From IMG/VR virus record IMGVR_UViG_3300042505_001513, positions 22,362-86,361 of that record: a stretch of 64,000 nucleotides of DNA. One strand, given 5' to 3'. Under the pieces are notes generated by a model. It ran no database searches. It had not been told where the DNA came from and saw only the letters and a program-made list of their open reading frames with translations. Made by a program: the position numbers and the translations under genes. The stretch comes from a virus. Positions 17,956 through 26,155 of the stretch are shown one piece after another. Position 1 is the stretch's first letter. Each line of letters opens with the position of its first letter.

Positions 17956-18666
17956 TTAACTTCTACCCCATTTTTGAATCATAAACTCTTTTCCTTCTGG
18001 ATTAAAATAGTCTTGACTAACGTTCATTGCTGTTTTACCACCCATATGATCCACTCGACTATTATAGGCTATACCACTTTTTAATATTAAATTTTCCTTC
18101 CTCATCTTGTCTATTGTAAATACAAAATCATTATCTTGATAATGAGCTTTAAATCTCTCATCCCAAATATAGTTAGTTTTTCTTTGAAAGCAATAAAACC
18201 AACCTGGCATATGAATTGTATCATAAAATTGATTAATCAATGTTGTATCAGTTCGATATGCGCCACTTGGATTTTGATCCCAATCAAAAGATTTTGTAAA
18301 CGGTGAAATAACAAACAAATTATCAATTTTATCAAACCAATTTAATAAATTATAATACCAATCCGGATAAAATATGATATCACTATTAGCATACATGATA
18401 TATTCATTATTGGTTAGACTTTTACCTTCATTATATAATTTATTGATATTAAATCCACTATTAGAAAATATAAAATTTTGTTTTTTAGAAATTACATAAT
18501 CCTTCCAAATATTATGTGTATCTGGTGTAGATGTATTTTCAATGATTAACAATTTACATTCTTCTGGAGTATTTTCTACAAAAGAATCAATCATTTGAAC
18601 TTGAAAATCTAAAACTTTTTCATTTCTAGTTGAACATAATATTATAATGTCAGATTGTTTTATCAT
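17956..18666 (-). CDS. GT2-family glycosyltransferase
   Basis: 236 residues. DIIILCSTRNEKVLDFQ and KLLIIENTSTPDTHNIW form the first Rossmann strands, GFNINKLYNEGKSLTNNEYIMYANSDIIFYPDW contains the DXD-like NSD (94-96), and DERFKAHYQDNDFVF is the ED/D acceptor-site loop. The gene lies 4 bases upstream of the GT25 gene in the same leftward operon. Confidence 0.75.
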   Translation of the reverse strand: MIKQSDIIILCSTRNEKVLDFQVQMIDSFVENTPEECKLLIIENTSTPDTHNIWKDYVISKKQNFIFSNSGFNINKLYNEGKSLTNNEYIMYANSDIIFYPDWYYNLLNWFDKIDNLFVISPFTKSFDWDQNPSGAYRTDTTLINQFYDTIHMPGWFYCFQRKTNYIWDERFKAHYQDNDFVFTIDKMRKENLILKSGIAYNSRVDHMGGKTAMNVSQDYFNPEGKEFMIQKWGRS

Positions 18667-18677
18667 ATGTTATTATT

Positions 18678-19256
18678 TTATATCTTTTCTATTATATATA
18701 GTCCAGATGAAGTTTTTAAATTTTCAACTTCTCTGAACATTTTTGTTTCATTCATAAATAAATTTATTGCCGGCATTATTCCAAATGTAGGAAAATGATC
18801 ATTATTTAAATAAATAGGATGATAACAATTTTTACAATGACCTTCATCAAATGTTCCATATGAAACAGTATCATGGAAAATAATATATTTTTTAACTTTA
18901 CGACCATGTAAAAATAATTCTTGAATGATCTGAGAAAAACAATGATAAGTATCAATAAATAATAAATCAGTATCTTCTATTATAACATTTAATGTTGAAT
19001 CATATATTATTTTAAAATCAATTTTATTTTCTTTTGCTAATGATTGTAATAAATCATCATTTTCACCTTTACCTATATCATATCCTCTATAAAATTTAGG
19101 TTTACTATATAAAAAAGCTTTTGTTGAGTTTCCGCTTCTAATTCCAAATTCTGTTATGTGTTCACACTGACTTGCGTATTTTACTAATACTTCAAGATGA
19201 TCATTTATATCTGAATTTTCTGTTTTTGCTAATTTATAATACTGTTCTACGTTCAT
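18678..19256 (-). CDS. Class I SAM-dependent methyltransferase-like protein
   Basis: 192 residues. ITEFGIRSGNSTKAFLY (34-50) is a motif I with the G-x-x-x-G-x-S pattern found in Methyltransf_24 and cephalosporin hydroxylase-like proteins; LLFIDTYHCFSQIIQEL and KYIIFHDTVSYG are the D-x-x-H and HD elements of that group. It starts with a 4-base overlap with the large GT4 fusion gene. Likely modifies a sugar. Confidence 0.65.
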   Translation of the reverse strand: MNVEQYYKLAKTENSDINDHLEVLVKYASQCEHITEFGIRSGNSTKAFLYSKPKFYRGYDIGKGENDDLLQSLAKENKIDFKIIYDSTLNVIIEDTDLLFIDTYHCFSQIIQELFLHGRKVKKYIIFHDTVSYGTFDEGHCKNCYHPIYLNNDHFPTFGIMPAINLFMNETKMFREVENLKTSSGLYIIEKI

Positions 19257-21691
19257 ATTTTTATAATTCCTGTTTTTTCATCATTTAATCCAAAACTAAC
19301 AACAAATTTTCCATCTTTTTCAATAGATCCACAAGGAAAAATTACTAATGGACTTATATTTTTCAATACTCTCTCATCAATTTCATTTCCATACAATATT
19401 GGTTCCTTTGAAACTTCAACAATCTTAAATGGTGGAACACTTTCAAATTTATAGTATCCCATAAAGTATTGTCTCTTTGGATGTTTCCATGGTAAACTAC
19501 TATGGAAAAAATTATGGTAATACCCATCTTTTAAGATTGGATTGCTGCCCATTCTACACTCACCAAAATCCCACATTTCACTAATATCTTGAAAATGTTT
19601 ATATTCTGTTACTACTTTTTTTGTAGTTAAATCCACCTCAAGAACTACATGGGGATTCATTCTATATACAATCATTAAAGAATTGTTTTGAATAAACCAT
19701 GTCCAGTTCTTTTGATGAATTGTATTGTCCTTTATTGTTTTACCGTTTCCGTCATATTCAAGGTGTATATTATCAATATGATTGAAATCTTTATCAAACA
19801 CTAATACTTTTTGATGTACATATTTTATATTACCATATTGGTAATTTGCACATCCAACGTAGTATTTGTTATCATGAAACAATACTCTAGGATCTTCATA
19901 TTGTTCATTATCTACTTCATCTATAATTTTTAACTTTAAATCTTTAACTACATTATATGAATCATCCAACTGATATAACTTTAAAGTGTTTTTAAACTTG
20001 TTCTTCCCAATCAATTTTGAGTGTCTAACCATTAAATAATTGGTATTGTCATTGGCAAATAAACATGAATTGAAGTAAAAATTCTTATCATCATATGGTA
20101 AATCTACAATCTTAACATCTTTTTGTTGTTCAAAAATACTGTTTTTAAGATTTTTCACAATATAATGCACTGCATTTTTATTCCATAATTTGATAATTGA
20201 CTTATCTACATAATTGATTTCAGATATGGAACGTTGTTCATTAACACCATTTAAGTAATTATATGTGACTTTATACAATCTGACTGACAATTTTCTTGTA
20301 TCAAAACTTTCAATGTTTGAAAGTTTTGACGGGACAAATATAGACTGTTCAGTTTTTATTGTTCTATCATATATCTTAACTTTATTAATTCCTCTTATTA
20401 ACTTGATCTCAAACCCATTTACTGAAAATTTTTGGTTTTCAAATCCTGCAACTAATTCTAATTCAATTGATTGAATTGATTCATCAAATATATAAAACTC
20501 TGACTTATCTGATAACCATCTAAATGCAATATTGTTCTCATATTCCAACTCATATAAACCTTCACCAAAACAAAAATTATATTTTTTATGAAACAATTCC
20601 AGTTGACTTGGAAGTTTTGATCTCATCAAAAAACAAGCATGATCAATAGATGCTTGTGCCCATGTATAACTTCCGTCCAAGTCAAATTGGAAAAACTTTT
20701 TGTTTTCCGCATTTATAGATTTGAGTTCAAAATCAACTAATCCTGCATAATCACTTCCTAAAAATTCAACTTGACCACCATGTCCAGTTACAATAACTGA
20801 CTTGTTTTTATTAAATGAATCAAATATTCCTAAACCAAATCCTTCAGCTTTAGTTAACTGAACATAACAATCAGATATATCATGCAATGATTGCATTTCA
20901 TCATATGTCAAATTTTCTTTTATGAAAATAATAGGTGGATGTTTAGGATTATTAGTATCCTTTAATACTTTCATTAGTTCTTCTAAACATTTAAGTTGTT
21001 CTTCATATGAATAATTCAACCTAAACGTTTTTACTATGAGCAATACACCTTCTTGATCCGTAAATGTCTTACAAAACGCATGTACTGTTTCAGATATACC
21101 TTTTCTAGGAATTAATTGTCCTATAGTTAGAAATTTATAAGAAGAATTAAAATCAATTTTATTAAAATCACCATTGTATATTATGGTAGATTTATTTTCT
21201 AAAATATGTTTTAAATCATATGATTTGTATGGGTAATCTACATACAAATGGGGATCAATAGTAATAAATTTATTGACCCCACTTTTTTCAAATACTTTTT
21301 TATTCCATTTTGTAGGAACACTTACTTGTGTAACTTGACTTGTATTAATAAAATCTACCCATTCAGGTATTAATTTATTAAATTCCCATACAGTTCTTCC
21401 AATTACAGTTTTACCTTCACACTGTATATTTAAGTCTTCTATGATCTTTTGCCAAATATCAGGAGTAGAATGAATTATAACTGTATCAATTTCATTCTCC
21501 GGAATATTATTGTTCCTATATTTATTTATATAACCATCAAATTCACTTGTTTCTGCAGTCAGTGACTGATCACATAAAAACGTTGTCCATTTGACATTTA
21601 TACCCTTCTTTATTAGATCATACACATATCCTTTAGACGCATTTGCATATCCTGATGTTCCTGTCTGACTGATATAATGTACATTACGCAT
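19253..21691 (-). CDS. GT4 glycosyltransferase fused to a GH130-like beta-propeller
   Basis: 812 residues with three parts. Residues 1-~370 are a GT-B enzyme of the GT4 type: FLTIGQLIPRKGI (187-199) and KAEGFGLGIFDSF (281-293), the catalytic E283 region, with Asp in place of the usual second Glu. Residues ~380-480 form a beta-rich linker domain. Residues ~515-812 resemble the five-bladed propeller of GH130 mannoside phosphorylases and related GH43/62-like enzymes: QYEDPRVLFHDNKYYVGC (597-614), QKNWTWFIQNN (660-670), IFPCGSIEKDG and KFVVSFGLND (795-804). It is the first gene of the leftward glycan operon. Whether the propeller is catalytic is unclear. Confidence 0.7.
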   Translation of the reverse strand: MRNVHYISQTGTSGYANASKGYVYDLIKKGINVKWTTFLCDQSLTAETSEFDGYINKYRNNNIPENEIDTVIIHSTPDIWQKIIEDLNIQCEGKTVIGRTVWEFNKLIPEWVDFINTSQVTQVSVPTKWNKKVFEKSGVNKFITIDPHLYVDYPYKSYDLKHILENKSTIIYNGDFNKIDFNSSYKFLTIGQLIPRKGISETVHAFCKTFTDQEGVLLIVKTFRLNYSYEEQLKCLEELMKVLKDTNNPKHPPIIFIKENLTYDEMQSLHDISDCYVQLTKAEGFGLGIFDSFNKNKSVIVTGHGGQVEFLGSDYAGLVDFELKSINAENKKFFQFDLDGSYTWAQASIDHACFLMRSKLPSQLELFHKKYNFCFGEGLYELEYENNIAFRWLSDKSEFYIFDESIQSIELELVAGFENQKFSVNGFEIKLIRGINKVKIYDRTIKTEQSIFVPSKLSNIESFDTRKLSVRLYKVTYNYLNGVNEQRSISEINYVDKSIIKLWNKNAVHYIVKNLKNSIFEQQKDVKIVDLPYDDKNFYFNSCLFANDNTNYLMVRHSKLIGKNKFKNTLKLYQLDDSYNVVKDLKLKIIDEVDNEQYEDPRVLFHDNKYYVGCANYQYGNIKYVHQKVLVFDKDFNHIDNIHLEYDGNGKTIKDNTIHQKNWTWFIQNNSLMIVYRMNPHVVLEVDLTTKKVVTEYKHFQDISEMWDFGECRMGSNPILKDGYYHNFFHSSLPWKHPKRQYFMGYYKFESVPPFKIVEVSKEPILYGNEIDERVLKNISPLVIFPCGSIEKDGKFVVSFGLNDEKTGIIKI

Positions 21692-21731
21692 AACTTGGGT
21701 ATAACTATCAAATGGACAAAATCATTTATAA

Positions 21732-22319
21732 TTATATTTTTAAAAATCTTTCGACATGCCAAATCTTATAAGTTATCCATGTGGCGGATTTATGAATATT
21801 CCTACAGATAAAAGTAATTGTTTTGTTATAAGGTTTACCAATCAATCTGTAAAATAGTGTATATTCAAATTTTTGTCTATTTGTCCAATATTCAACATCC
21901 TTTCTATGTCGTTCTTTGCGTTCACTATTATCAGTTGCGGTAAATTCTAACAACTTAGCTCCAGTAACTTTACCATCTACAAATGTTACATCATATTCAA
22001 TCCAATAATCATATGTATCATGAGTATCACTATCATACGCATACAGTCTGATTGTATCTGTTATTGGGAAAATTTGTTGCCACCAAACTTTGGTTTCCTT
22101 ACGGGTTGGTAATTTTTCAATTAAACTTTTAGCATTTGGATTACCGTCTGTATATTCATACTCTGCACAACGCAACCAAAGTGTACCATCTTCACGGATT
22201 TCATACAAATCCATTGCGTTATCAAAATCCTTGGTTTGATACTTGTTATTACAATAACCTTTAGGATCTTCAGGTAACGGAAGTGGGTATTTACATACTA
22301 TGTCATCAAACATTCCCAT
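21732..22319 (-). CDS. Hypothetical MGMFDDIVCKYPLP protein
   Basis: 195 residues. The opening MGMFDDIVCKYPLPLP is a motif I recall from many small phage and bacterial proteins of unknown function. The middle is aromatic- and acid-rich (ETKVWWQQIFPITDTI) and the C-terminus basic. It follows the 77-residue gene by 3 bases and belongs to the short operon driven by the promoter at 22574-22602. No function can be given. Confidence 0.6.
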   Translation of the reverse strand: MGMFDDIVCKYPLPLPEDPKGYCNNKYQTKDFDNAMDLYEIREDGTLWLRCAEYEYTDGNPNAKSLIEKLPTRKETKVWWQQIFPITDTIRLYAYDSDTHDTYDYWIEYDVTFVDGKVTGAKLLEFTATDNSERKERHRKDVEYWTNRQKFEYTLFYRLIGKPYNKTITFICRNIHKSATWITYKIWHVERFLKI

Positions 22320-22322
22320 AAA

Positions 22323-22556
22323 TTAGTTTCCTTGATTTTTGTACTCTTGTATATCAAGTAAGAAATTACGAAATGCGGCATGATCATCAAGATCTGCTTG
22401 AGATAACTTTGATAGATTATAATCAGCAATATACTCCAAAAGTACACCAACATAATAGCCTGGAATGGTAATTGTTTTACCATCAAATTTAAGGTCATCA
22501 TGTTGAATGATGATATGTTTGTTTACTTTGTCTTTAATAGTTAGTTCTTTTTCCAT
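22323..22556 (-). CDS. Small hypothetical protein, first gene of an early operon
   Basis: 77 acidic residues with no recognisable domain. It lies directly behind a consensus sigma70-type promoter, whose -10 box ends 17 bases from the ATG, and shares a transcript with the 195-residue gene. The strong promoter suggests an early gene. Confidence 0.55.
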   Translation of the reverse strand: MEKELTIKDKVNKHIIIQHDDLKFDGKTITIPGYYVGVLLEYIADYNLSKLSQADLDDHAAFRNFLLDIQEYKNQGN

Positions 22557-22573
22557 ATATTTTAATTTTTAAC

Positions 22574-22602
22574 AGTATAGTTTCAAATCACTTAGATGTC
22601 AA
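22574..22602 (-). promoter_or_regulatory. Sigma70-type promoter TTGACA-17-TATACT
   Basis: The -35 (22597-22602) and -10 (22574-22579) boxes are one mismatch from consensus with the optimal 17-base spacer. It drives the leftward gene at 22556. Predicted leader about 11 bases, with no Shine-Dalgarno. Confidence 0.75.
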
Positions 22603-22636
22603 CAATTTTGTTTTTATATTTATTTTTATAATAATT

Positions 22637-23023
22637 ATGATCCGTATCTACTCAAAGGACGCTTTAAGAGTAAATTTGGAGGAAGAAAAAGCTTGTAGCA
22701 AACTTGTTACAAGTGGTTCAATTTACACACTTTATGTAGAATGTTGTGATATAAGACACAAAATTAAAAACAGAGTGTTTATTGTAAAAGATAACGGTGA
22801 ATGTGTTGGTTGGGCTGTAATTAAAGAACGTAAATCATCCAGAAATACAAATTTTAAGTTTGAATTCATGGTGTATATACGCCGTAAGTACAGAAGAAAA
22901 GGAATTGGTACAAAATTATACAAAAGAGCCAAGAAATTCTTTAAACTCAAAGATAAAGAAATTAAAGTTTACATGACCACCAATTATAATTCTGAATTCT
23001 TTGACAAAGTTAGGAAGGTTTAA
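22637..23023 (+). CDS. GNAT-family N-acetyltransferase
   Basis: 128 residues. RVFIVKDNGECVGWAVIKE, then FMVYIRRKYRRKGIGTKLYKRAKKFF, gives the classic acetyl-CoA-binding R-x-x-G-x-G-T/A motif (RRKGIGTKL), followed by VYMTTNYNSEFFDKV, the usual C-terminal strand. The substrate is unknown. TATAAT lies 4 bases ahead of the ATG, but there is no clear -35. It converges with the zinc-ribbon gene, overlapping by 14 bases. Confidence 0.75.
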   Translation: MIRIYSKDALRVNLEEEKACSKLVTSGSIYTLYVECCDIRHKIKNRVFIVKDNGECVGWAVIKERKSSRNTNFKFEFMVYIRRKYRRKGIGTKLYKRAKKFFKLKDKEIKVYMTTNYNSEFFDKVRKV

Positions 23024-23291
23024 CAAAGAATATCTTGTGCATACCAGTCATATAAAAGGTATTCAAGTCCATATTCAATGCTTTACACTCCAACTCTCCA
23101 GGCCAAAAACCAGTCCATCTAGCAAACTGTTTGTCATGATTAGTACAATCACAACCTAACTTTTGACCACCACATTCACTACACCGTTCAATATCACACT
23201 TTTTCTTATGTGATTTACCGGCAACAACTTTACAACTAAAACAATTATCTAGTTCAACCTTCTGACATACTGGAGTTTGTTTCTTTTTCAT
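23010..23291 (-). CDS. Cysteine-rich zinc-binding-like protein
   Basis: 93 residues from the ATG at 23291, which overlaps the stop of the clamp-loader gene as ATGA. It has C-x-x-C style clusters (NCFSCKVV, CDIERCSECGGQKLGCDC) suggesting one or two zinc ribbons, followed by a conserved-looking FARWTGFWPGELEC segment. Translationally coupled to the gp44-like gene, so it may work at the replication fork. No known function. Confidence 0.55.
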   Translation of the reverse strand: MKKKQTPVCQKVELDNCFSCKVVAGKSHKKKCDIERCSECGGQKLGCDCTNHDKQFARWTGFWPGELECKALNMDLNTFYMTGMHKIFFVKPS

Positions 23292-24238
23292 TTGAGATCC
23301 TTGAGTAGTTTGCCAATACAAGCCATGAAAGTAATCTCCTTATTGACAACCATTGCACTCTGATACATATATTCAGCAATAACTAAAACTGCCAAAGTTT
23401 GTTTACCATTAGAATAATCATCCACCTTATCATACAAAGTATCATAAATCTCCTCAAAATGCTTAATATCACTATTTGCAATCAATTGACGGATGTCATT
23501 AAAAGCACTTGGTGACTTGGATTTGATCAATTCAATAACCTTGTTCTTTACATCTACACTGGTACTGTTCAATTCACTGATCTTGATCTTACCATCAAGA
23601 ACACTTTGTTGACTGTAGTTTAGAATCTTACGGATATCTGGATAGTAAGTGTTAACAATATATCCTAGATCTTCTGGTGTATATTGTACAGATTCCTTAT
23701 CCAAAATCATCTTTAAATGTACCGCTACTTCTTTCTTGCTCAACGGTTCAATCTTATAAGTCTGACAACGTGAAACCAAAGCGGGAATAATCTTCTCTAC
23801 ATAGTTACAAGTCAGAATAAACCGTGTAGTCAAACTATAGGTTTCCATCATGTTACGTAGAGCAGCTTGAGCTTCTGGACTCAAGAAGTCAGATTCATCA
23901 AGGATAATAACCTTAATCTTCCTAAAACCAACACTACTAGCAAAACCTTTGATCTTGGTTCGTACATTGTCTACACTGTTTTCATCAGATGCATTAATAT
24001 ACATCACATCACAGTCAATATTCTTTGTAATAGCCTTAGCCAATGTAGTCTTGCCAGTACCAGCAGTACCATAAAACAACAAATGAGGAATATCATGTTT
24101 CTCAATATAACCCTTGACAGTATCTTTCAACTGTTGATTTCCAACATAATTCTCTAAAGTGTTGGGACGGTACTTCTCAACCCATAGATAATGTTGCGTT
24201 TCAGTCTGTTTAACTTCTTCAAATGCAATAAAACTCAT
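23288..24238 (-). CDS. 44: Sliding-clamp loader ATPase, gp44-like (AAA+)
   Basis: 316 residues, the length of T4 gp44 and RFC small subunits. WVEKYRPNTLENYVG (19-33) is the RFC box, GTAGTGKTT (57-65) Walker A, IILDESD (111-117) Walker B, TCNY (143-146) sensor 1 and SRC (156-158) the arginine-finger motif. It loads the gp45-like clamp encoded just upstream on the same strand. A terminator and a separate promoter lie between the two genes. Confidence 0.93.
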   Translation of the reverse strand: MSFIAFEEVKQTETQHYLWVEKYRPNTLENYVGNQQLKDTVKGYIEKHDIPHLLFYGTAGTGKTTLAKAITKNIDCDVMYINASDENSVDNVRTKIKGFASSVGFRKIKVIILDESDFLSPEAQAALRNMMETYSLTTRFILTCNYVEKIIPALVSRCQTYKIEPLSKKEVAVHLKMILDKESVQYTPEDLGYIVNTYYPDIRKILNYSQQSVLDGKIKISELNSTSVDVKNKVIELIKSKSPSAFNDIRQLIANSDIKHFEEIYDTLYDKVDDYSNGKQTLAVLVIAEYMYQSAMVVNKEITFMACIGKLLKDLK

Positions 24239-24247
24239 ATCTTTAAT

Positions 24248-24275
24248 AGATTACCATGTTTGGTCCAAAAGTCAA
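24248..24275 (-). promoter_or_regulatory. Promoter TTGACT-16-TAATCT for gp44-like gene
   Basis: -35 at 24270-24275 and -10 at 24248-24253. The -10 ends 10 bases from the start codon, so the mRNA would be leaderless or have a 2-4 base leader. It lies just after the clamp-gene terminator. Confidence 0.55.
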
Positions 24276-24280
24276 CCAAC

Positions 24281-24307
24281 AAAAAACCCGGCACAACAGG
24301 TGCCGGG
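24281..24307 (-). terminator. Rho-independent terminator behind the sliding clamp gene
   Basis: A perfect 8-bp GC-rich stem (CCCGGCAC/GTGCCGGG at 24287-24294 and 24300-24307, 5-base loop) is followed on the leftward strand by six T residues. It lies 40 bases after the clamp stop and separates the clamp transcript from gp44. Confidence 0.92.
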
Positions 24308-24346
24308 AGATGATGATGTATGTTTTGTCTTTCTTTTCTCTAAATT

Positions 24347-25084
24347 TTAATCAATGGTCTTGAGTTCAACTAGGTAATAGTTAGCGGTAAATTCACCACA
24401 AGTGAACTCAACTACACTAAGACCAGCGTCACTTACCTTCAAGGTTGCGTCAGTACAGTCCTTGTTAGCAATAAGGATCTCTTTTAGATGATTTGCGTTG
24501 AAACTAATGTTCTTTGCAACCTTGTCTTTACCATTCTTAGTGGCAACATTCAACTTAATACGGTTACTGTTGATACTTGAATGACCAATTACCAATTCAA
24601 GTACACCTTTCTTGTTCATAAGAAGAGTGAATGTTTCAACGTCTGGAAGAGCGTTCTTTGAAGAGATGTAACGTGAAATAAATTCAGCGTCAAGAGCAAT
24701 CTCTGCATTTGTAGGAGGAAGTTTCTTTAGTGGAGGAGCTACTGGAATAACACTTAGATCAGCAGTTACATACTGTACATCAGTATGTTCATCACTGAAT
24801 ACAATACTAGTGATCTTTTCGCCACTGGTATTATATGATCCGTTGATGTTATCACCAAGTACATTAAGTAGCTTTACCAACTTGGAAGTATCATTGATAC
24901 CCAATTCAGCATCAGTTAGATCTTCAAAGTTATTGAAGGTGACGTTCAACAGAACGTTTTTGTCTTCAGTAATAGCACTTGTCTTGAGTTGTTTGTTATT
25001 CTTATCAACTACCCACTTTACGGATTCAATTGTACCGCCAAGGTAGTACTTGCTGATAAACGTCTTTAATGTGTCTTTTGTCAT
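24347..25084 (-). CDS. 45: DNA polymerase sliding clamp, gp45-like
   Basis: 245 residues, close to the 228 of T4 gp45. The pattern of two beta-alpha-beta clamp domains (NVLLNVTFNNFEDLTDAEL, SKLVKLLNVLGD, then ALDAEFISRYISSKNALPD and NISFNANHLKEILIAN) and its place beside gp44- and gp43-like genes support the assignment. A glycine/proline-rich hinge (VAPPLKKLPPTNAEIAL) separates the domains. No clear promoter directly upstream. Confidence 0.9.
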   Translation of the reverse strand: MTKDTLKTFISKYYLGGTIESVKWVVDKNNKQLKTSAITEDKNVLLNVTFNNFEDLTDAELGINDTSKLVKLLNVLGDNINGSYNTSGEKITSIVFSDEHTDVQYVTADLSVIPVAPPLKKLPPTNAEIALDAEFISRYISSKNALPDVETFTLLMNKKGVLELVIGHSSINSNRIKLNVATKNGKDKVAKNISFNANHLKEILIANKDCTDATLKVSDAGLSVVEFTCGEFTANYYLVELKTID

Positions 25085-25124
25085 ACTTTTTTAGTCTACT
25101 ATACTTTTTTGTTTTGTCTATTTT

Positions 25125-25547
25125 TTATTTTGTCTCAAAATCAAAAAACTCTTTAGCTGATTCTGTGATATCTCCAGGTAAAACCATACATGAAGTTCCG
25201 TCAACTTTATATAAATCACTTGGTGAAATATAAAAACATCCTATCTTGTAGTCTGCATAAGCTACACTTCTCATTTGATAATACACTTTTACATCACATT
25301 CAGTTGTTCTAAATTCAATGTAATATACTTTTGGGTCACTCAATCTATATAATTGACTACACGGTATATGCAATGCATTACAGATGATTTGATTTTTATT
25401 AAATTCTACATATGGTCCACGTTGTCCTATGACCACTCTGTTATAACCACTGGCAATAGCAAAATGTGGTGCATTTAGATACAAAGGGATATTTGATCCA
25501 TCCTCTATTGGGATGGTTAACATATCTCTATATTTTTTTTCTTTCAT
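25125..25547 (-). CDS. Hypothetical protein of the replication module with EFFDF tail
   Basis: 140 residues, beta-rich (FAIASGYNRVVIGQRGPYVEF). It lies between the sulfotransferase-like gene and the clamp gene. Its C-terminus, ITESAKEFFDFETK, resembles the C-terminal clamp-binding peptide of T4-like polymerases, including the SEFFGF end of the polymerase encoded here. A clamp-associated role is an inference from that motif. No family recognised. Confidence 0.5.
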   Translation of the reverse strand: MKEKKYRDMLTIPIEDGSNIPLYLNAPHFAIASGYNRVVIGQRGPYVEFNKNQIICNALHIPCSQLYRLSDPKVYYIEFRTTECDVKVYYQMRSVAYADYKIGCFYISPSDLYKVDGTSCMVLPGDITESAKEFFDFETK

Positions 25548-25553
25548 AATAAA

Positions 25554-26150
25554 TTATATATCGTAGGAAAACCTATAAAAATCTTGACCGTATACACTTG
25601 AAACTACATCTTTCATATTGGATGTCCATTCAAAACTGTAATCATATGTTTTATGTTCATGATATTCATTATCACAAAACAAAGAAAATACATAGTTTAA
25701 TTCTTTTTTTATTTCAAGATGATATACATTACTCACAAATTGAGGTATAAAAACAGACTGCGGAAAAAAATGAGATTCTTTATCAAAAAGAATAGGCAAC
25801 CCTTCAATTACAAATTGTTCAAATGTTATTTTTTTGTCATAAAAACTATTTTCCCCAAATACCTTCATTATTTCTAATTGACAGTTTTGTGGATTATTTT
25901 TTACAATTGAACACAACAACTTATCTTTGTATAATGATTCTATTCTAGAATATGGGTTTCTAACTAAACAATGTAAATTATATGACGGATCTATATCATA
26001 GATTCTTTTTGCTTTTTTTAATTCATTTGTTATCTTATGAAATGAATTTAAACATACTTTTTGAGAAGTAAAAACGCAATCACTATATAGATTATAAAAA
26101 CAACATATATAACTATATGAGTATGGATCTTTCTTTTCTTTTAAACACAT
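25554..26150 (-). CDS. Sulfotransferase-like protein in the replication module
   Basis: 198 residues. HCLVRNPYSRIESLYKDKL has the 3'-phosphate-binding R-N-P-x-x-R pattern of Sulfotransfer_2 enzymes, and the C-terminal VYGQDFYRFSYD matches their conserved Y-x-x-D-F-x-x-F-x-Y end. The N-terminal PAPS loop (P-K-x-G-x-T-S) is not evident, so the enzyme is divergent or inactive. It lies 5 bases after the polymerase gene, an odd place for a glycan enzyme. Confidence 0.5.
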   Translation of the reverse strand: MCLKEKKDPYSYSYICCFYNLYSDCVFTSQKVCLNSFHKITNELKKAKRIYDIDPSYNLHCLVRNPYSRIESLYKDKLLCSIVKNNPQNCQLEIMKVFGENSFYDKKITFEQFVIEGLPILFDKESHFFPQSVFIPQFVSNVYHLEIKKELNYVFSLFCDNEYHEHKTYDYSFEWTSNMKDVVSSVYGQDFYRFSYDI

Positions 26151-26155
26151 AACAA

